From: VFKU01 sp964620045 | GTDB taxonomy: Bacteria > Hydrogenedentota > Hydrogenedentia > Hydrogenedentales > GCA-2746185 | NCBI GenBank assembly: GCA_964620045.1 | Contig: CAZUJL010000008.1 | Location: 62,001-126,000 of the forward strand | DNA length: 64,000 nt | Direction of reading: 5' to 3' | Shown here: positions 7,384 through 16,529 of the stretch, piece by piece | Numbering within the stretch: position 1 is the stretch's first letter | How the letters are laid out: each line of letters begins with the position of its first letter | Program-made: the position numbers and the translations under genes | Notes under the pieces: model-generated | Database searches by the model: none | The model's input: only the letters and a program-made list of their open reading frames with translations | Told to the model about the DNA's origin: nothing

Positions 7384-9580
7384 GCGGCTGCGATACACCA
7401 AGTTTGGCGATACGTCCACTGAGCTGCGTCAACTCCTGACCCGAGAACGGCCGCTGACCAAAGCGCGCAGCATTGTAGACCGCCAGCGTTTCGACGACCG
7501 CGTCCGCGTCGCCGGCGGTAAGCGTGACAGCGGCATCGCTGAGTTCCTCGGCGGTGCACCCTTCGACCGCGATGCCGAGTTTTTGCAATCGCCGCACCAT
7601 GCGCGCGCGAAGCTGCACGGCACGGCGCTGATCGGCTGTGAGTCTGATCTTTACCGTGCGCCTGCGCACAGCCCATCCGCGCACGGCGAACAAGGCCCAC
7701 GCAAGCACCACGAGTCCGGAACCAAGGAACAGCACCTGTACGACGCCCTGCATGCCCGCGCCAATGGCGACTTGACGGTCCCGGGACTGCAGGCCTTCCC
7801 ATGTGTTCAGGCTGGAACGGATGAAGCCTTTGGCGGAGTTCTGCAGATTCCGGCCCTGCCGATCGCGGTCGAATGACACCACGTTGCGCAGCCACAACAT
7901 GCGCGCGCGCATGACGTACTGATTGTAGATGCGCGTCAGCGCGTCGACCGAGAATCCATCGGGCTGCGCGTCCATCGGCGAAGGATCGAACGTAATCCAG
8001 CCGAGGCCTGCGAAATAGACCTCGACCCAGACATGCGCCATGTCTTCAGTCACCGTGTACGAGTTGTCGCTGTCGCTCCACGTCCCGCCGCGGTAGCCCG
8101 ACACCAGGCGGGCCGGATAACCCAGGCTGCGCGTCATCAGTGCAAGCGCGCTCGCGAACAACTGGCAGTGGCCCTCGCGCACTTGCAGGATGAAACTATC
8201 CACCGGATTCTTTTTGGGAAGCGGCGGAATCAGGCGCGTGTATTCGAACTGGTTGCTTTGCAGATGTTGCTGCAAGGCCATGATTTTTTCGTAGGCGCTC
8301 GGTTCGTTGCGCGTGAGCCGATCGACCAGGGCCTTTGTTGCCGGTAAAAGATCGTGTTCTACGAGAATGTCGTAGTCTTCCGGCCGCATGGACCGCGAAT
8401 AGTCCTGCGGCGCGGTGCGGAGTTGTTCTGGCGTAGGCGAAATCAGTTCCGAGGACGCCTCAAGGTAGATCGCATTCTCGCCGCGTGTAGTCAGCACCAC
8501 GCTGAAGTCGTTTGCGATGTCCCAACGGAAGAGCGCGCGCGGGCTTTCGTCGCTTGCCTTGACCATGATCGGCATCTGCAACAGCGGCACCGCGATCTGG
8601 GGCGGGCGATCCAAAAAGATCTCATAATTGATAATTGGCCAGGTGGAGGTTGGGCGATCAATGCCGTCGTTCGACGCGCGCCGCGACTCGCTCTTGAAGC
8701 GGCGGAGTTCTTCGGTGCCGTATCCGGTCGTGAGCACGCCGTTGTGTTGCCAGCCGCCACCGGTGTAGGTGTCGAGCGCAGTCACGCGCCACAACATGGG
8801 TCCATTGAACTGGCCGCCGTTGATTTCCGGAAACACCACGCGCATGACGGGCGTCTGGCTGGAGGCCAGTGCGCCGGCCTGGGAGAAATCCACCTCGGAG
8901 CTTAGCCCGGTGGTTTGTTGCTGAGGCATGCGCGCCGCGCCGAACACACCGGCTTCCGTGCGCGGACCACCCACAAACAACACCGTCGCGAACGCGAAGA
9001 GACCCAGCAACGTGGCCAGGACGAGGGCGGAGAAGCGGAAATCGAACACGCGCACCTTGCGCGCCGCGAGAATTTCGCCGGAAGACGAGCGCCACTGTGG
9101 GCCCGAGGCCGTGCTGCCGGCCGTGCTGAACATTTCCAGCAGCGTGAGGCCCAGCAGCGTCGAGACGATGAACAAGAAGAACACCGCGGCAATGTCCGGT
9201 CGCGGACTCATGACGGCGGCGGCCAGCACGAGGAAGAACGACATCAAGAACAAGTGAATGTAGTTCTTCGGTTCCTTGACGTGAACGAGTGAATACACCT
9301 GAATGAACATGACCAGCGCGATGACAGCGTCCAGCAACGAAAACCGCCGCAGGATCATGAAGAAGATCGCGATGAAGAAGAGGATCAACGCCGTCGTGAT
9401 CTGGCGATAAGATTTGAAACGCCGGTCCATGCGTTCGCCCAGCGGCATGAGGGCGATGGCGGCGAGCGGCACGAGCAGGATATCCGTGCCGTAGTTGAAC
9501 GTCGTCGTCAACGCGAGATAGCCCGACAGCATCGCGAGGATCGCGGTCACTTTCAGGCGGCGCTCCACATTACGATGCAT
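7370..9580 (-). CDS. TgpA-type membrane transglutaminase-like protein
   Basis: This protein of 736 residues has about six hydrophobic segments in residues 10-180 (DUF3488-like region), then an extracytoplasmic transglutaminase-like domain with Cys472 (EGHCQLFASAL), His516 (AHVWVEV) and Asp532 (FDPSP). A further membrane segment and a cytoplasmic DUF4129-like tail follow. The ATG at 9580 is preceded by GGAGG; longer frames upstream lie inside the DUF58 gene. The family, known from Pseudomonas TgpA, always travels with MoxR and DUF58 genes, as here. It is presumed to modify or cleave peptides in the envelope; the substrate is unknown. It overlaps the DUF58 gene by 11 bases. Confidence 0.92.
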   Translation of the reverse strand: MHRNVERRLKVTAILAMLSGYLALTTTFNYGTDILLVPLAAIALMPLGERMDRRFKSYRQITTALILFFIAIFFMILRRFSLLDAVIALVMFIQVYSLVHVKEPKNYIHLFLMSFFLVLAAAVMSPRPDIAAVFFLFIVSTLLGLTLLEMFSTAGSTASGPQWRSSSGEILAARKVRVFDFRFSALVLATLLGLFAFATVLFVGGPRTEAGVFGAARMPQQQTTGLSSEVDFSQAGALASSQTPVMRVVFPEINGGQFNGPMLWRVTALDTYTGGGWQHNGVLTTGYGTEELRRFKSESRRASNDGIDRPTSTWPIINYEIFLDRPPQIAVPLLQMPIMVKASDESPRALFRWDIANDFSVVLTTRGENAIYLEASSELISPTPEQLRTAPQDYSRSMRPEDYDILVEHDLLPATKALVDRLTRNEPSAYEKIMALQQHLQSNQFEYTRLIPPLPKKNPVDSFILQVREGHCQLFASALALMTRSLGYPARLVSGYRGGTWSDSDNSYTVTEDMAHVWVEVYFAGLGWITFDPSPMDAQPDGFSVDALTRIYNQYVMRARMLWLRNVVSFDRDRQGRNLQNSAKGFIRSSLNTWEGLQSRDRQVAIGAGMQGVVQVLFLGSGLVVLAWALFAVRGWAVRRRTVKIRLTADQRRAVQLRARMVRRLQKLGIAVEGCTAEELSDAAVTLTAGDADAVVETLAVYNAARFGQRPFSGQELTQLSGRIAKLGVSQPLRAG

Positions 9581-10661
9581 GGAGCACCTCCTCCGGATCG
9601 AGAATGTGCACGCTTCCGGAAAGTCCCATGCTGCCCCATTGCGCCGCATCGGTGGCGACGCAGATTTTCGTCGCGCCCGCGAGATCGCCCGAGGCGCGAT
9701 ACCAATCGTCGCCCAGCGTCTCATAGGGGACAGCCGTCACACGCGCGAGCATGTCGAGCACGCGGGACACGTGGCCCTCGCCGGTGCCCAGCGGTGCACT
9801 GCCTTGGGGTGTCACCAGCGCGACGGAGTATTGCTGGTCCAAAAACGCAACCGCCAGCGAGGCGGCCATTTCGACGGCCAACTCGAAACGCTCGTCTGCT
9901 TCGAAGGAGGCCGGCACGCCGCGCGTATCGACGACGAGCACCACGGAACGCACGGAGCCCGGTTCGAGCTCGCGCACAATTAGTTCGCCCAAGCGCGCGC
10001 TTACGCGCCATGAGATAAAACGGATGTCGTCACCCGGCACGTACTCGCGCAGCGAATAGAATTCATCCCCCGTAGCCAGTGTTGGGCGCGGGCGATTTCC
10101 TGAATCGTCGAGGCGCTCGAGCGCGGAGCGATCGATGCGGTGCACGCGCGGGTACACGACCACTTCGCCGGGGCTGTCCTGAATCCGCGCACGCTCGACC
10201 AGTCCCATCGGGAATCCGCTCGACAGGCGCACAGCGGGGAGGGCGTGCACGCCGCGCCGGAGCAATACATGCGGGAGCCGCAGTTCCGCCGTCAGGCCCG
10301 GCGCCAGCATCGGCACATACGCATAGTTGGACCGATTGCTGACGAACGCGACGCTCATGGAGATGATGGGCGACCATTGCTTGAGGTTTTGCAGGCGCAC
10401 GATCACCGAAAAGGGTTCGTTGCGGTGCACGACATCGGGCGCTTGAACGACGACACCCAAGCCGCGAAAGGTGAGGACGGAGAGCAGTCCCGCGAACACC
10501 GGAAAGCCGAGCGCGAACGCCGCGAGCAAATAGAGCAGGTTTTCACCCGTATTGAACGCGGCGAGTTCGAGCAGCAGAAAAATAAGGGCGAAGGCGAATG
10601 CGGCCGTCCGGAAATGCAGCCGGTTACGATTTTTCTGAACGCGTCCGCGCATGTACCTCAC
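9570..10661 (-). CDS. DUF58 domain membrane protein
   Basis: Two adjacent hydrophobic helices occupy about residues 22-62. They are followed by a soluble part with the DUF58 core (GDEFYSLREYVPGDDIRFISWRVSARLGELIVRE, given here only by its key residues Y-PGDD-R-I-W). A von Willebrand-like fold follows with a VVDTRG strand. The length is 363 residues. Start choice is uncertain: GTG at 10661 or ATG at 10652, three codons apart, with GGTGAGG between. The gene lies 21 bases after moxR and overlaps the transglutaminase start, giving the standard MoxR-DUF58-TgpA operon. Confidence 0.9.
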   Translation of the reverse strand: MRYMRGRVQKNRNRLHFRTAAFAFALIFLLLELAAFNTGENLLYLLAAFALGFPVFAGLLSVLTFRGLGVVVQAPDVVHRNEPFSVIVRLQNLKQWSPIISMSVAFVSNRSNYAYVPMLAPGLTAELRLPHVLLRRGVHALPAVRLSSGFPMGLVERARIQDSPGEVVVYPRVHRIDRSALERLDDSGNRPRPTLATGDEFYSLREYVPGDDIRFISWRVSARLGELIVRELEPGSVRSVVLVVDTRGVPASFEADERFELAVEMAASLAVAFLDQQYSVALVTPQGSAPLGTGEGHVSRVLDMLARVTAVPYETLGDDWYRASGDLAGATKICVATDAAQWGSMGLSGSVHILDPEEVLHAS

Positions 10662-10682
10662 CCGGATCCGGCGCCGCCGGCG

Positions 10683-11681
10683 TCACTTGGGCACTGCGAT
10701 TTCAGCCACCAGATCTTGCACGAGCGCCGCGCGATCGCGCGACGAAGTCAACCGATGGCCACCTTGCGCCTTCACGAGGATGCGGTGCGAGAGCACCGGC
10801 ACCGACAGAATTTTCACATCGCCCGGCGTCACATAGTCCCGGCCATGCACCATCGCATAGGCCTGGCAGGATTCGAACAAGGCCAGTGCGCCGCGCGGGC
10901 TGCCGCCCAGGCGCACGGCGGGATGCTCGCGCGTGGCCTGAATGATCGCGCGGATGTAGCGCGCGACGGCGTCATCCACGTGCACGCGCACCGCCTGCGC
11001 CTGCAGCGCGATGACGTCCTGCGCGCTCAGCACCGGCCGCATGGCGTTCAGCGCGCCGATGGTGTCGTGGCGGCGCATGATGCGCAGTTCATCTTCTTCC
11101 CCGGGATAGCCGATCTCTACGCGCAACAGGAAACGGTCGAGCTGGGCTTCCGGCAGGGTGTAGGTGCCTTCGTATTCGATGGGGTTTTGCGTTGCGAGCA
11201 CGAGGAACGGCTTTGGTAATTGCCGCGGCTTGCCTTCCACGGAGATATGGAACTCGCTCATTGCTTCAAGCAGCGCGCTCTGCGTCTTCGGCGGCGTGCG
11301 GTTTACTTCGTCCGCCAGCACGACGTTCGCGAAAATCGGCCCTTCGCGGAATTCGAAATCGCTGGTCCGCGCATTGAGCACCGACACGCCGAGAATATCG
11401 GACGGCAGCATGTCGCTCGTGAACTGGATTCGGTTGAAGCTGCAATCAATCGAGCGCGCGAGCGCCTGCGCGAGGGTCGTCTTGCCGATGCCGGGGATGT
11501 CTTCGATCAGCACGTGCCCACGCGCGAGCAGGCCTACTACGCAAAGTTTTACGGCGTCGTGTTTGCCGAAAAAGATAGTTTCAATATTCTTGATGAGCGC
11601 GTTGACCCGCGAGGTCGCGAATTCCATGTCCACGGGTTTGGCCGGGATTGTACCGTCGTGCAAGTCGCCCATCCTCCGCAT
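10683..11681 (-). CDS. MoxR-family AAA+ ATPase
   Basis: This 332-residue cytoplasmic ATPase has Walker A IPGIGKTT (K67), Walker B VLADEVNR, the sensor 1 strand LVLATQNP and the arginine-finger region LPEAQLDRFLLR, all characteristic of MoxR. MoxR proteins act as chaperone-like partners for DUF58 and VWA proteins encoded next to them, as is the case here. The start is probably the ATG at 11681; a second ATG at 11672 is in frame. The promoter should lie within the 76-base gap upstream. Confidence 0.93.
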   Translation of the reverse strand: MRRMGDLHDGTIPAKPVDMEFATSRVNALIKNIETIFFGKHDAVKLCVVGLLARGHVLIEDIPGIGKTTLAQALARSIDCSFNRIQFTSDMLPSDILGVSVLNARTSDFEFREGPIFANVVLADEVNRTPPKTQSALLEAMSEFHISVEGKPRQLPKPFLVLATQNPIEYEGTYTLPEAQLDRFLLRVEIGYPGEEDELRIMRRHDTIGALNAMRPVLSAQDVIALQAQAVRVHVDDAVARYIRAIIQATREHPAVRLGGSPRGALALFESCQAYAMVHGRDYVTPGDVKILSVPVLSHRILVKAQGGHRLTSSRDRAALVQDLVAEIAVPK

Positions 11682-11757
11682 TGCGCCAGCAGCCCGGGCG
11701 CACCAAGTACGACATTAACAAGCACCGCCGCCCATTCTATTCAACGGCGCGTCGCGT

Positions 11758-12729
11758 TCACAGCCAGCGGTCGAACCACCCATCGGCGGCCTCGAGGGTA
11801 TCGAGGGTCATGCGGTTGCCATCTTTGTGGGAGACGTGCTCAAGGGCGTCGGTGGCGCCCAGCAAGCGGTAAATTCTGCGAGCATGGTCAAAAGTCTCAT
11901 TCACTTTGGATGCGTCCGCGAAGGCTTCGTCCGCCGAAGAGGTGGCCAGAAGCACCGGATTGGGCGCAATCAGGGCCAGCAAGTGGTCCCATTCAAAAGG
12001 GAACTCTCGCGACTCAATGCTCGGCTGGAGCTTTGGCAGCAGGTTCAGGTTTTCATCGCGATTCCAGCGCGCCGGGTCGGCGTCGGCGCAGAAGGGGATG
12101 AATCCGCCGCTCGCCACAATCGCGCGCACGCGATCGTCAAAGGCGCCCAGCATCAGCGCGTTGGTGCCGCCGAGGCCGTGTCCGATCGCGCCGATGCGGC
12201 CGGGATCGACTTCCTTCACTTCATTGAGCACATCAAGACAGCGCATATGGTCCCACAGCATCTTGCCCAGGGCGGACCATTTCGGATAGTCCTTGTAAAA
12301 CGATTTCGTGTCGAAGGGCTTGGCGCGGCTCGCGGAACGTTCGCCGCACGCGAGCGAATCCGGCGCCATTGTGATGTAGCCCCGATCGGCGTAGTGCGTG
12401 GCGAAGGCGAGAAGCCGGTCGTCGGTATCGATACCCGCCGGTTCGTCCTTACCCGCGGCGGTGAGGCTGTGCAGGCAAAGAATCGCGGGGCAATCCATCT
12501 GATCTTCGGGGATGAACATCCACGCCGACACGCGCGTCCATTCGTCGACAAAATAATTCACGCGGCGGCGAACGCAATTCGCCATGCCTTTTTCATCGAC
12601 GATTTTGACCTGGGGATCGATCGGTTCCTTGGGCATCTTGCCCAGGATTTCGTGGACCGAGGCCTCGATGGTTTGGCGTACTTCGGGCCAATCGGCGCGT
12701 TTCTTCACTTCCCCCAACGCAGGCGACAT
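11758..12729 (-). CDS. alpha/beta-hydrolase family protein with altered nucleophile elbow
   Basis: Starting at the ATG at 12729, which has GGGGAAGGA just upstream, the protein has 323 residues. The fold is recognisable from the oxyanion strand AILCLHSLTAAGK, the strand-turn IGAIGHGLGGTNA and later AFDDRVRAIVASGGF. It resembles the acetyl-xylan-esterase/dienelactone-hydrolase group common in Planctomycetes. The expected serine of GHSxGG is Gly185 (codon GGC instead of AGC, one base away). A histidine remains near the C-terminus (HVSHKDGN). It may therefore be inactive or have another function. No signal peptide is seen. The gene faces away from the DUF1569 gene. Confidence 0.8.
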   Translation of the reverse strand: MSPALGEVKKRADWPEVRQTIEASVHEILGKMPKEPIDPQVKIVDEKGMANCVRRRVNYFVDEWTRVSAWMFIPEDQMDCPAILCLHSLTAAGKDEPAGIDTDDRLLAFATHYADRGYITMAPDSLACGERSASRAKPFDTKSFYKDYPKWSALGKMLWDHMRCLDVLNEVKEVDPGRIGAIGHGLGGTNALMLGAFDDRVRAIVASGGFIPFCADADPARWNRDENLNLLPKLQPSIESREFPFEWDHLLALIAPNPVLLATSSADEAFADASKVNETFDHARRIYRLLGATDALEHVSHKDGNRMTLDTLEAADGWFDRWL

Positions 12730-12852
12730 TCCTTCCCCCTCAATCGATAGTGCAAATTCGATCCGCGCGGCGCTTGGCGGAACCCTCTGCGCGTTATGGT
12801 AGAGTCGCGTGCGGGCCACGTCAAATTACGATAAACCGGGGAGAGGGGTGCC

Positions 12853-13302
12853 GTGCCGGTTCGTGAGTTCGACCGCGACTTTGCCGACGAGATTATTCAG
12901 CGCTTGAAAGCGTTGCCGCCGGATCGTGCACCGTTGTGGGGCAAAATGCCCGCCACCGAATTGGTGCCGCACCTGACACACTGGGTGCTGTACTCGATGG
13001 GCCGGCGCGGGACGCGCGATTTCGTCGGCAACTGGTTCACGCGCAATCTTCTGGCTCCGCTGCTCATCAATGGGTGGGTGCCTATCATTAAAAACGCGCA
13101 ATCGGGGCCCGCGGCCCCGCCCGATGCGCTGCACTTCACGATTGAAGACCTGCAGGCAGCGCTCTCTGATTATCTGGCCGCCGTCGAGACCGGCGCGATG
13201 AATCCCGAGCCGCATCCTTTCTTCGGCGACATCGGCGTTGACGGCTGGGCGAAGATGCACGCGCAGCATTTCGAGCATCATTTCAAGCAGTTTGGCCTCT
13301 AA
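12853..13302 (+). CDS. DUF1569 family protein
   Basis: This 149-residue soluble protein starts at a GTG preceded by GAGAGGGG. It has the DUF1569 arrangement, a DinB-like four-helix bundle: an early histidine in ELVPHLTHWVLYSMG and the strongly conserved C-terminal HPFFGDIGVDGWAKMHAQHFEHHFKQF (key residues H-P-F-F-G and H-xx-HH). DinB-like folds usually bind a metal through three histidines. The biochemical role of DUF1569 is not known. It ends 22 bases before the parAB promoter. Confidence 0.85.
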   Translation: MPVREFDRDFADEIIQRLKALPPDRAPLWGKMPATELVPHLTHWVLYSMGRRGTRDFVGNWFTRNLLAPLLINGWVPIIKNAQSGPAAPPDALHFTIEDLQAALSDYLAAVETGAMNPEPHPFFGDIGVDGWAKMHAQHFEHHFKQFGL

Positions 13303-13324
13303 GCCGTTCCCTCACGTCGCAGCG

Positions 13325-13354
13325 TTGACGAACACGCTCGGGCGCACGTATGAT
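13325..13354 (+). promoter_or_regulatory. sigma70-type promoter of parAB
   Basis: TTGACG (13325-13330) and TATGAT (13349-13354) match the consensus at five of six positions each, with an 18-base spacer. This is the best promoter seen in the window. It lies 113 bases upstream of the parA start, leaving a leader of about 105 bases. Confidence 0.65.
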
Positions 13355-13467
13355 CCCGCGATCGTTGCGGCCGTTTCGCGTGTGTTTCGGCCGCGCTCGG
13401 GGGAAGCAGTCAATCCACCGGACAACGGAACGCGGGCCGTGTCACTCGCGGGGGGCGCGCATCGCCG

Positions 13468-14229
13468 ATGGGCCGTGTGATAGTTGTTGCGAATCAGAAG
13501 GGCGGCGTGGGGAAGACCACGACGGCGGTGAACCTTGCCGCGTGTCTGGCCACCGAAGGCAAGCGCACACTCCTGATCGATCTCGATCCGCAGGGCAACG
13601 CGACGAGCGGCGTAGGCCTCGACAAATCCAAGATCAAGAAAACGCTTTACAATATTCTGATCGACGGTCTGCCCGCTGCAGAAGCAATTTTGGAACCGGC
13701 GGGACTCGATGGCCTTCACGTGATCCCGTCCGACAAGCACCTGGCGGGCGCGGAAGTGGAATTGGTGGCCTTGCCGAAGCGGGAATACCGGCTGCGTGAA
13801 ACAATCGAAACGCTTCGCGGTAAATACGACTATATTCTTGTCGATTCGCCGCCGTCGCTGAGTTTGTTGACAGTGAACGGGCTGACGGCCGCCGACACGG
13901 TATTGATTCCGCTCCAGTGCGAGTATTATGCGCTGGAAGGCTTGAGCGAACTACTGCAAACCGTTATTTTGGTTCGCGACAATCTGAATCCGTCGTTGAA
14001 GTTGCAGGGGGTGTTGCTGACGATGTACCAGCGTACAAATTTGTCGAAGCAGGTGATCGACGACGTGCGCGCGCATCTGGGCGACAAGGTATACAAGACG
14101 GTGATTCCGCGGAACATCACCCTGGGCGAGGCGCCGAGTTTCGGCAAGCCGATCATCCATTTCGATCGCGGATGCGCCGGGGCGCGCGCATACGAGATGC
14201 TGGCCGAAGAATTACTAACGCGCGGGTAG
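13468..14229 (+). CDS. parA: chromosome-partitioning ATPase ParA (Soj)
   Basis: ParA binds DNA non-specifically in the ATP state and is released by ParB, moving the origin region during segregation. The deviant Walker A motif KGGVGKTT lies at residues 11-18. The switch motifs DLDPQGNAT and LVDSPPSLS and the ending motif EAPSFGKPI are intact. The length of 253 residues without an N-terminal DNA-binding domain fits the chromosomal type. parB starts 9 bases after the stop. The gidA/gidB neighbours common for this pair are not present. Confidence 0.96.
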   Translation: MGRVIVVANQKGGVGKTTTAVNLAACLATEGKRTLLIDLDPQGNATSGVGLDKSKIKKTLYNILIDGLPAAEAILEPAGLDGLHVIPSDKHLAGAEVELVALPKREYRLRETIETLRGKYDYILVDSPPSLSLLTVNGLTAADTVLIPLQCEYYALEGLSELLQTVILVRDNLNPSLKLQGVLLTMYQRTNLSKQVIDDVRAHLGDKVYKTVIPRNITLGEAPSFGKPIIHFDRGCAGARAYEMLAEELLTRG

Positions 14230-14238
14230 GAGAGGCGA

Positions 14239-15171
14239 GTGTCGAGCACAAAAAAAAGCGGACTCGGCCGGGGACTCGGCGCGCTGATTGGCGGCGGCAC
14301 GGCGGCGTTTGAGCCGGCCCCTACGCCGGCACCCGTGGCGATTCCCGCACCCGTTATCGCTGCGACTCCGCAGGCGCTCGAAGACGGCACGACCCTTGTG
14401 CTGATCGATCCGCGGACCGTAAAGCCGAATCCGCAACAGCCGCGCCACTTCTTCAACGAAGAAGCCCTCGCGGAACTGGCTGAATCCATCAAGCGCGACG
14501 GCGTGCAAGAACCCGTCATCGTGCGCATGAAGAACGGCATATACGAGCTGGTGAGCGGCGAGCGCCGCGTGCGCGCGAGCGTGCTGGCCGGGCTGGACAA
14601 GGTGCCGGCCGTATGCCGCGATGTGTCCGACGAGGACATGCTGAAGCTGGGGCTCATCGAGAACATCCAGCGCGAAGATTTGAATCCGATTGAGACCGCG
14701 CGCGCGTACAAGGGCCTGGCGCTGGCCTTCGGCTGGACACAGGAACAGCTCGCCGAGCAGGTCGGCAAGAAGCGCGTGACGGTCACGAATATTCTGCGCT
14801 TGCTGAATCTGCCCGACGAAGTGCAGCAACTCGTGATCGAGGGCGCGCTGAGCATGGGCCACGCTCGCGCACTGCTCGCGCTCGAATTGCCCGCCCGACA
14901 GACGGCGCTCGCGCGCCGCGCAGTCGAGGAAGGCCTCTCGGTGCGTGACGTGGAACGCGCGGTTGCGCCCGCGCCACGTGCGCCCGCCACTGAGACCAAA
15001 GCGCCGGCGAAGAAAGATCCACACGTCGCGCAGGTGGAGGACGAACTTCGCCGCCGGCTGGGCACGAAAGTGCGCTTGACGACCGACGCGAGTTGGAAAG
15101 GCAGCATCGAGATCGACTTCTTCAATCTCGACGAACTTGAGCGCATTCTCGATATTCTCCGCGGCAGTTGA
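14239..15171 (+). CDS. parB: chromosome-partitioning CTPase ParB (Spo0J)
   Basis: ParB binds parS sites and spreads as a CTP-dependent clamp. It starts at GTG with GGAGAGG upstream. The ParB/Sulfiredoxin domain contains PNPQQPRHFFN, the CTP motif SGERRVRA and ENIQREDLNPIE; a helix-turn-helix region (QEQLAEQVGKKRVTVTNILRLL, key residues Q-V-K-V) follows, and a dimerisation segment ends the protein (about residues 265-310). The N-terminal 45 residues are Ala/Pro-rich. I found no parS palindrome (TGTTTCACGTGAAACA-like) in this window. Confidence 0.96.
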   Translation: MSSTKKSGLGRGLGALIGGGTAAFEPAPTPAPVAIPAPVIAATPQALEDGTTLVLIDPRTVKPNPQQPRHFFNEEALAELAESIKRDGVQEPVIVRMKNGIYELVSGERRVRASVLAGLDKVPAVCRDVSDEDMLKLGLIENIQREDLNPIETARAYKGLALAFGWTQEQLAEQVGKKRVTVTNILRLLNLPDEVQQLVIEGALSMGHARALLALELPARQTALARRAVEEGLSVRDVERAVAPAPRAPATETKAPAKKDPHVAQVEDELRRRLGTKVRLTTDASWKGSIEIDFFNLDELERILDILRGS

Positions 15172-15238
15172 CGCGCGCCGTGGTTCCCTTCATTCTTTTC
15201 GCCAGTGAACCTGCACCCATTGAACGGATGTTGATGGC

Positions 15239-16519
15239 ATGATCGATTTGAAAGTGATTCGCGAGACTCCCGACGCGGTAAAGCAGTGCCTCACCGCGCG
15301 GCGCAACAACTCGGTCGACATCGACGCGATCCTCGCGGCCGACGAGACGCGCCGGAAGCTGCAGCACGAGATGGATCAACTTCGTGCGGAGCAGAACAAG
15401 GCCTCGCAGGAAATCGGTAAGCTCAAGAAGGCTGGGCAGGACGCCTCGTCGCTGCTGGCCGCCATGCAGGGTGTCGCCGATCGCATCAAGGACATCGAAC
15501 AGCGTTCCACGGCCGTCGAGGCGCAGGTGAACGACGCGCTGTTGGGCATACCGAATCTGTTGCACACCTCCGTGCCCATCGGCGCGGATGAATCGGCGAA
15601 CCGCGTCGAGCGCACCGTGGGCACGCCGAAGACGTTTAACTTCGAGCCGAAAGATCACGTCGACCTTGGTCAGGCACTCGGCTTGTTCGACTTCGAAGCC
15701 GGCGCGAAGATCGCGCGGGCGCGGTTCAACGTGTCCAAAGGGCTTGGCGCGCGACTTGAACGCGCACTGATCAATTTCATGCTCGACATCCACACCGGCG
15801 AGCATGGATACACCGAAATTGTGCCGCCGTTCATGGTCAATTCGGACGCGCTGCGCGGCACCGGGCAGTTGCCGAAGTTCGCGGAGGATTCGTTCCGGAT
15901 CGCGGGCGATTACGACTTGTGGATGATCCCGACTTCCGAAGTGCCGCTGACGAATATCCACGCCGGCGAGATCCTCGACGAGAAACAGTTGCCGATGTAC
16001 TACACCGCTTATTCGCCGTGTTTCCGCAGCGAGGCGGGTTCGTATGGCAAAGACACGCGCGGCATGCTGCGCCAGCACCAGTTCAACAAGGTCGAGATGG
16101 TGAAGCTGTGCACGCCGGAGACTTCGTTCGACGAACTCGACAAGCTCGCCGCGAACGCGGAAGTGATCCTGCAACGGCTTGAGATTCCGTACCGCGTCGT
16201 CACGCTGTGCACGGGCGACACGGGCTTCTCAGCCGCGAAGACGTACGACATCGAGGTATGGTTGCCGGGGCAGAACAAATACCGCGAGATCAGCTCCTGC
16301 TCAAATTGCACCGATTTCCAGGCGCGCCGCGCAAACCTGCGCTTCCGCCGCGGCGGCTCGAAGAAGCCGGAGTATGTGCACACACTGAACGGTTCCGGAG
16401 TCGCCGTCGGCCGCGCCGTCATCGCGGTCCTCGAGAACTATCAACAGGGCGATGGCTCCGTGCTGATCCCGAAGGCCCTGCAAAAGTACGTCGGCGCGGA
16501 TCGCATCGCGAAGGCCTGA
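15239..16519 (+). CDS. serS: seryl-tRNA synthetase
   Basis: The enzyme charges tRNA-Ser and tRNA-Sec. The 426-residue protein has the N-terminal antiparallel coiled-coil arm (about residues 30-105). The class II core follows with motif 2 (FRSEAGSYGKDTRGMLRQHQF region) and motif 3 (GSGVAVGRAVIAVLENYQQ region, Arg in GR), both complete. The ATG is at 15239. It follows parB by 67 bases with no obvious terminator and precedes the sirtuin by 10 bases. Confidence 0.98.
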   Translation: MIDLKVIRETPDAVKQCLTARRNNSVDIDAILAADETRRKLQHEMDQLRAEQNKASQEIGKLKKAGQDASSLLAAMQGVADRIKDIEQRSTAVEAQVNDALLGIPNLLHTSVPIGADESANRVERTVGTPKTFNFEPKDHVDLGQALGLFDFEAGAKIARARFNVSKGLGARLERALINFMLDIHTGEHGYTEIVPPFMVNSDALRGTGQLPKFAEDSFRIAGDYDLWMIPTSEVPLTNIHAGEILDEKQLPMYYTAYSPCFRSEAGSYGKDTRGMLRQHQFNKVEMVKLCTPETSFDELDKLAANAEVILQRLEIPYRVVTLCTGDTGFSAAKTYDIEVWLPGQNKYREISSCSNCTDFQARRANLRFRRGGSKKPEYVHTLNGSGVAVGRAVIAVLENYQQGDGSVLIPKALQKYVGADRIAKA

Positions 16520-16529
16520 GTCCTCGCGC

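Noticed and set aside
13303..15238. Search for parS near parAB
   Set aside because: No TGTTTCACGTGAAACA-like palindrome was seen here or elsewhere in the window.
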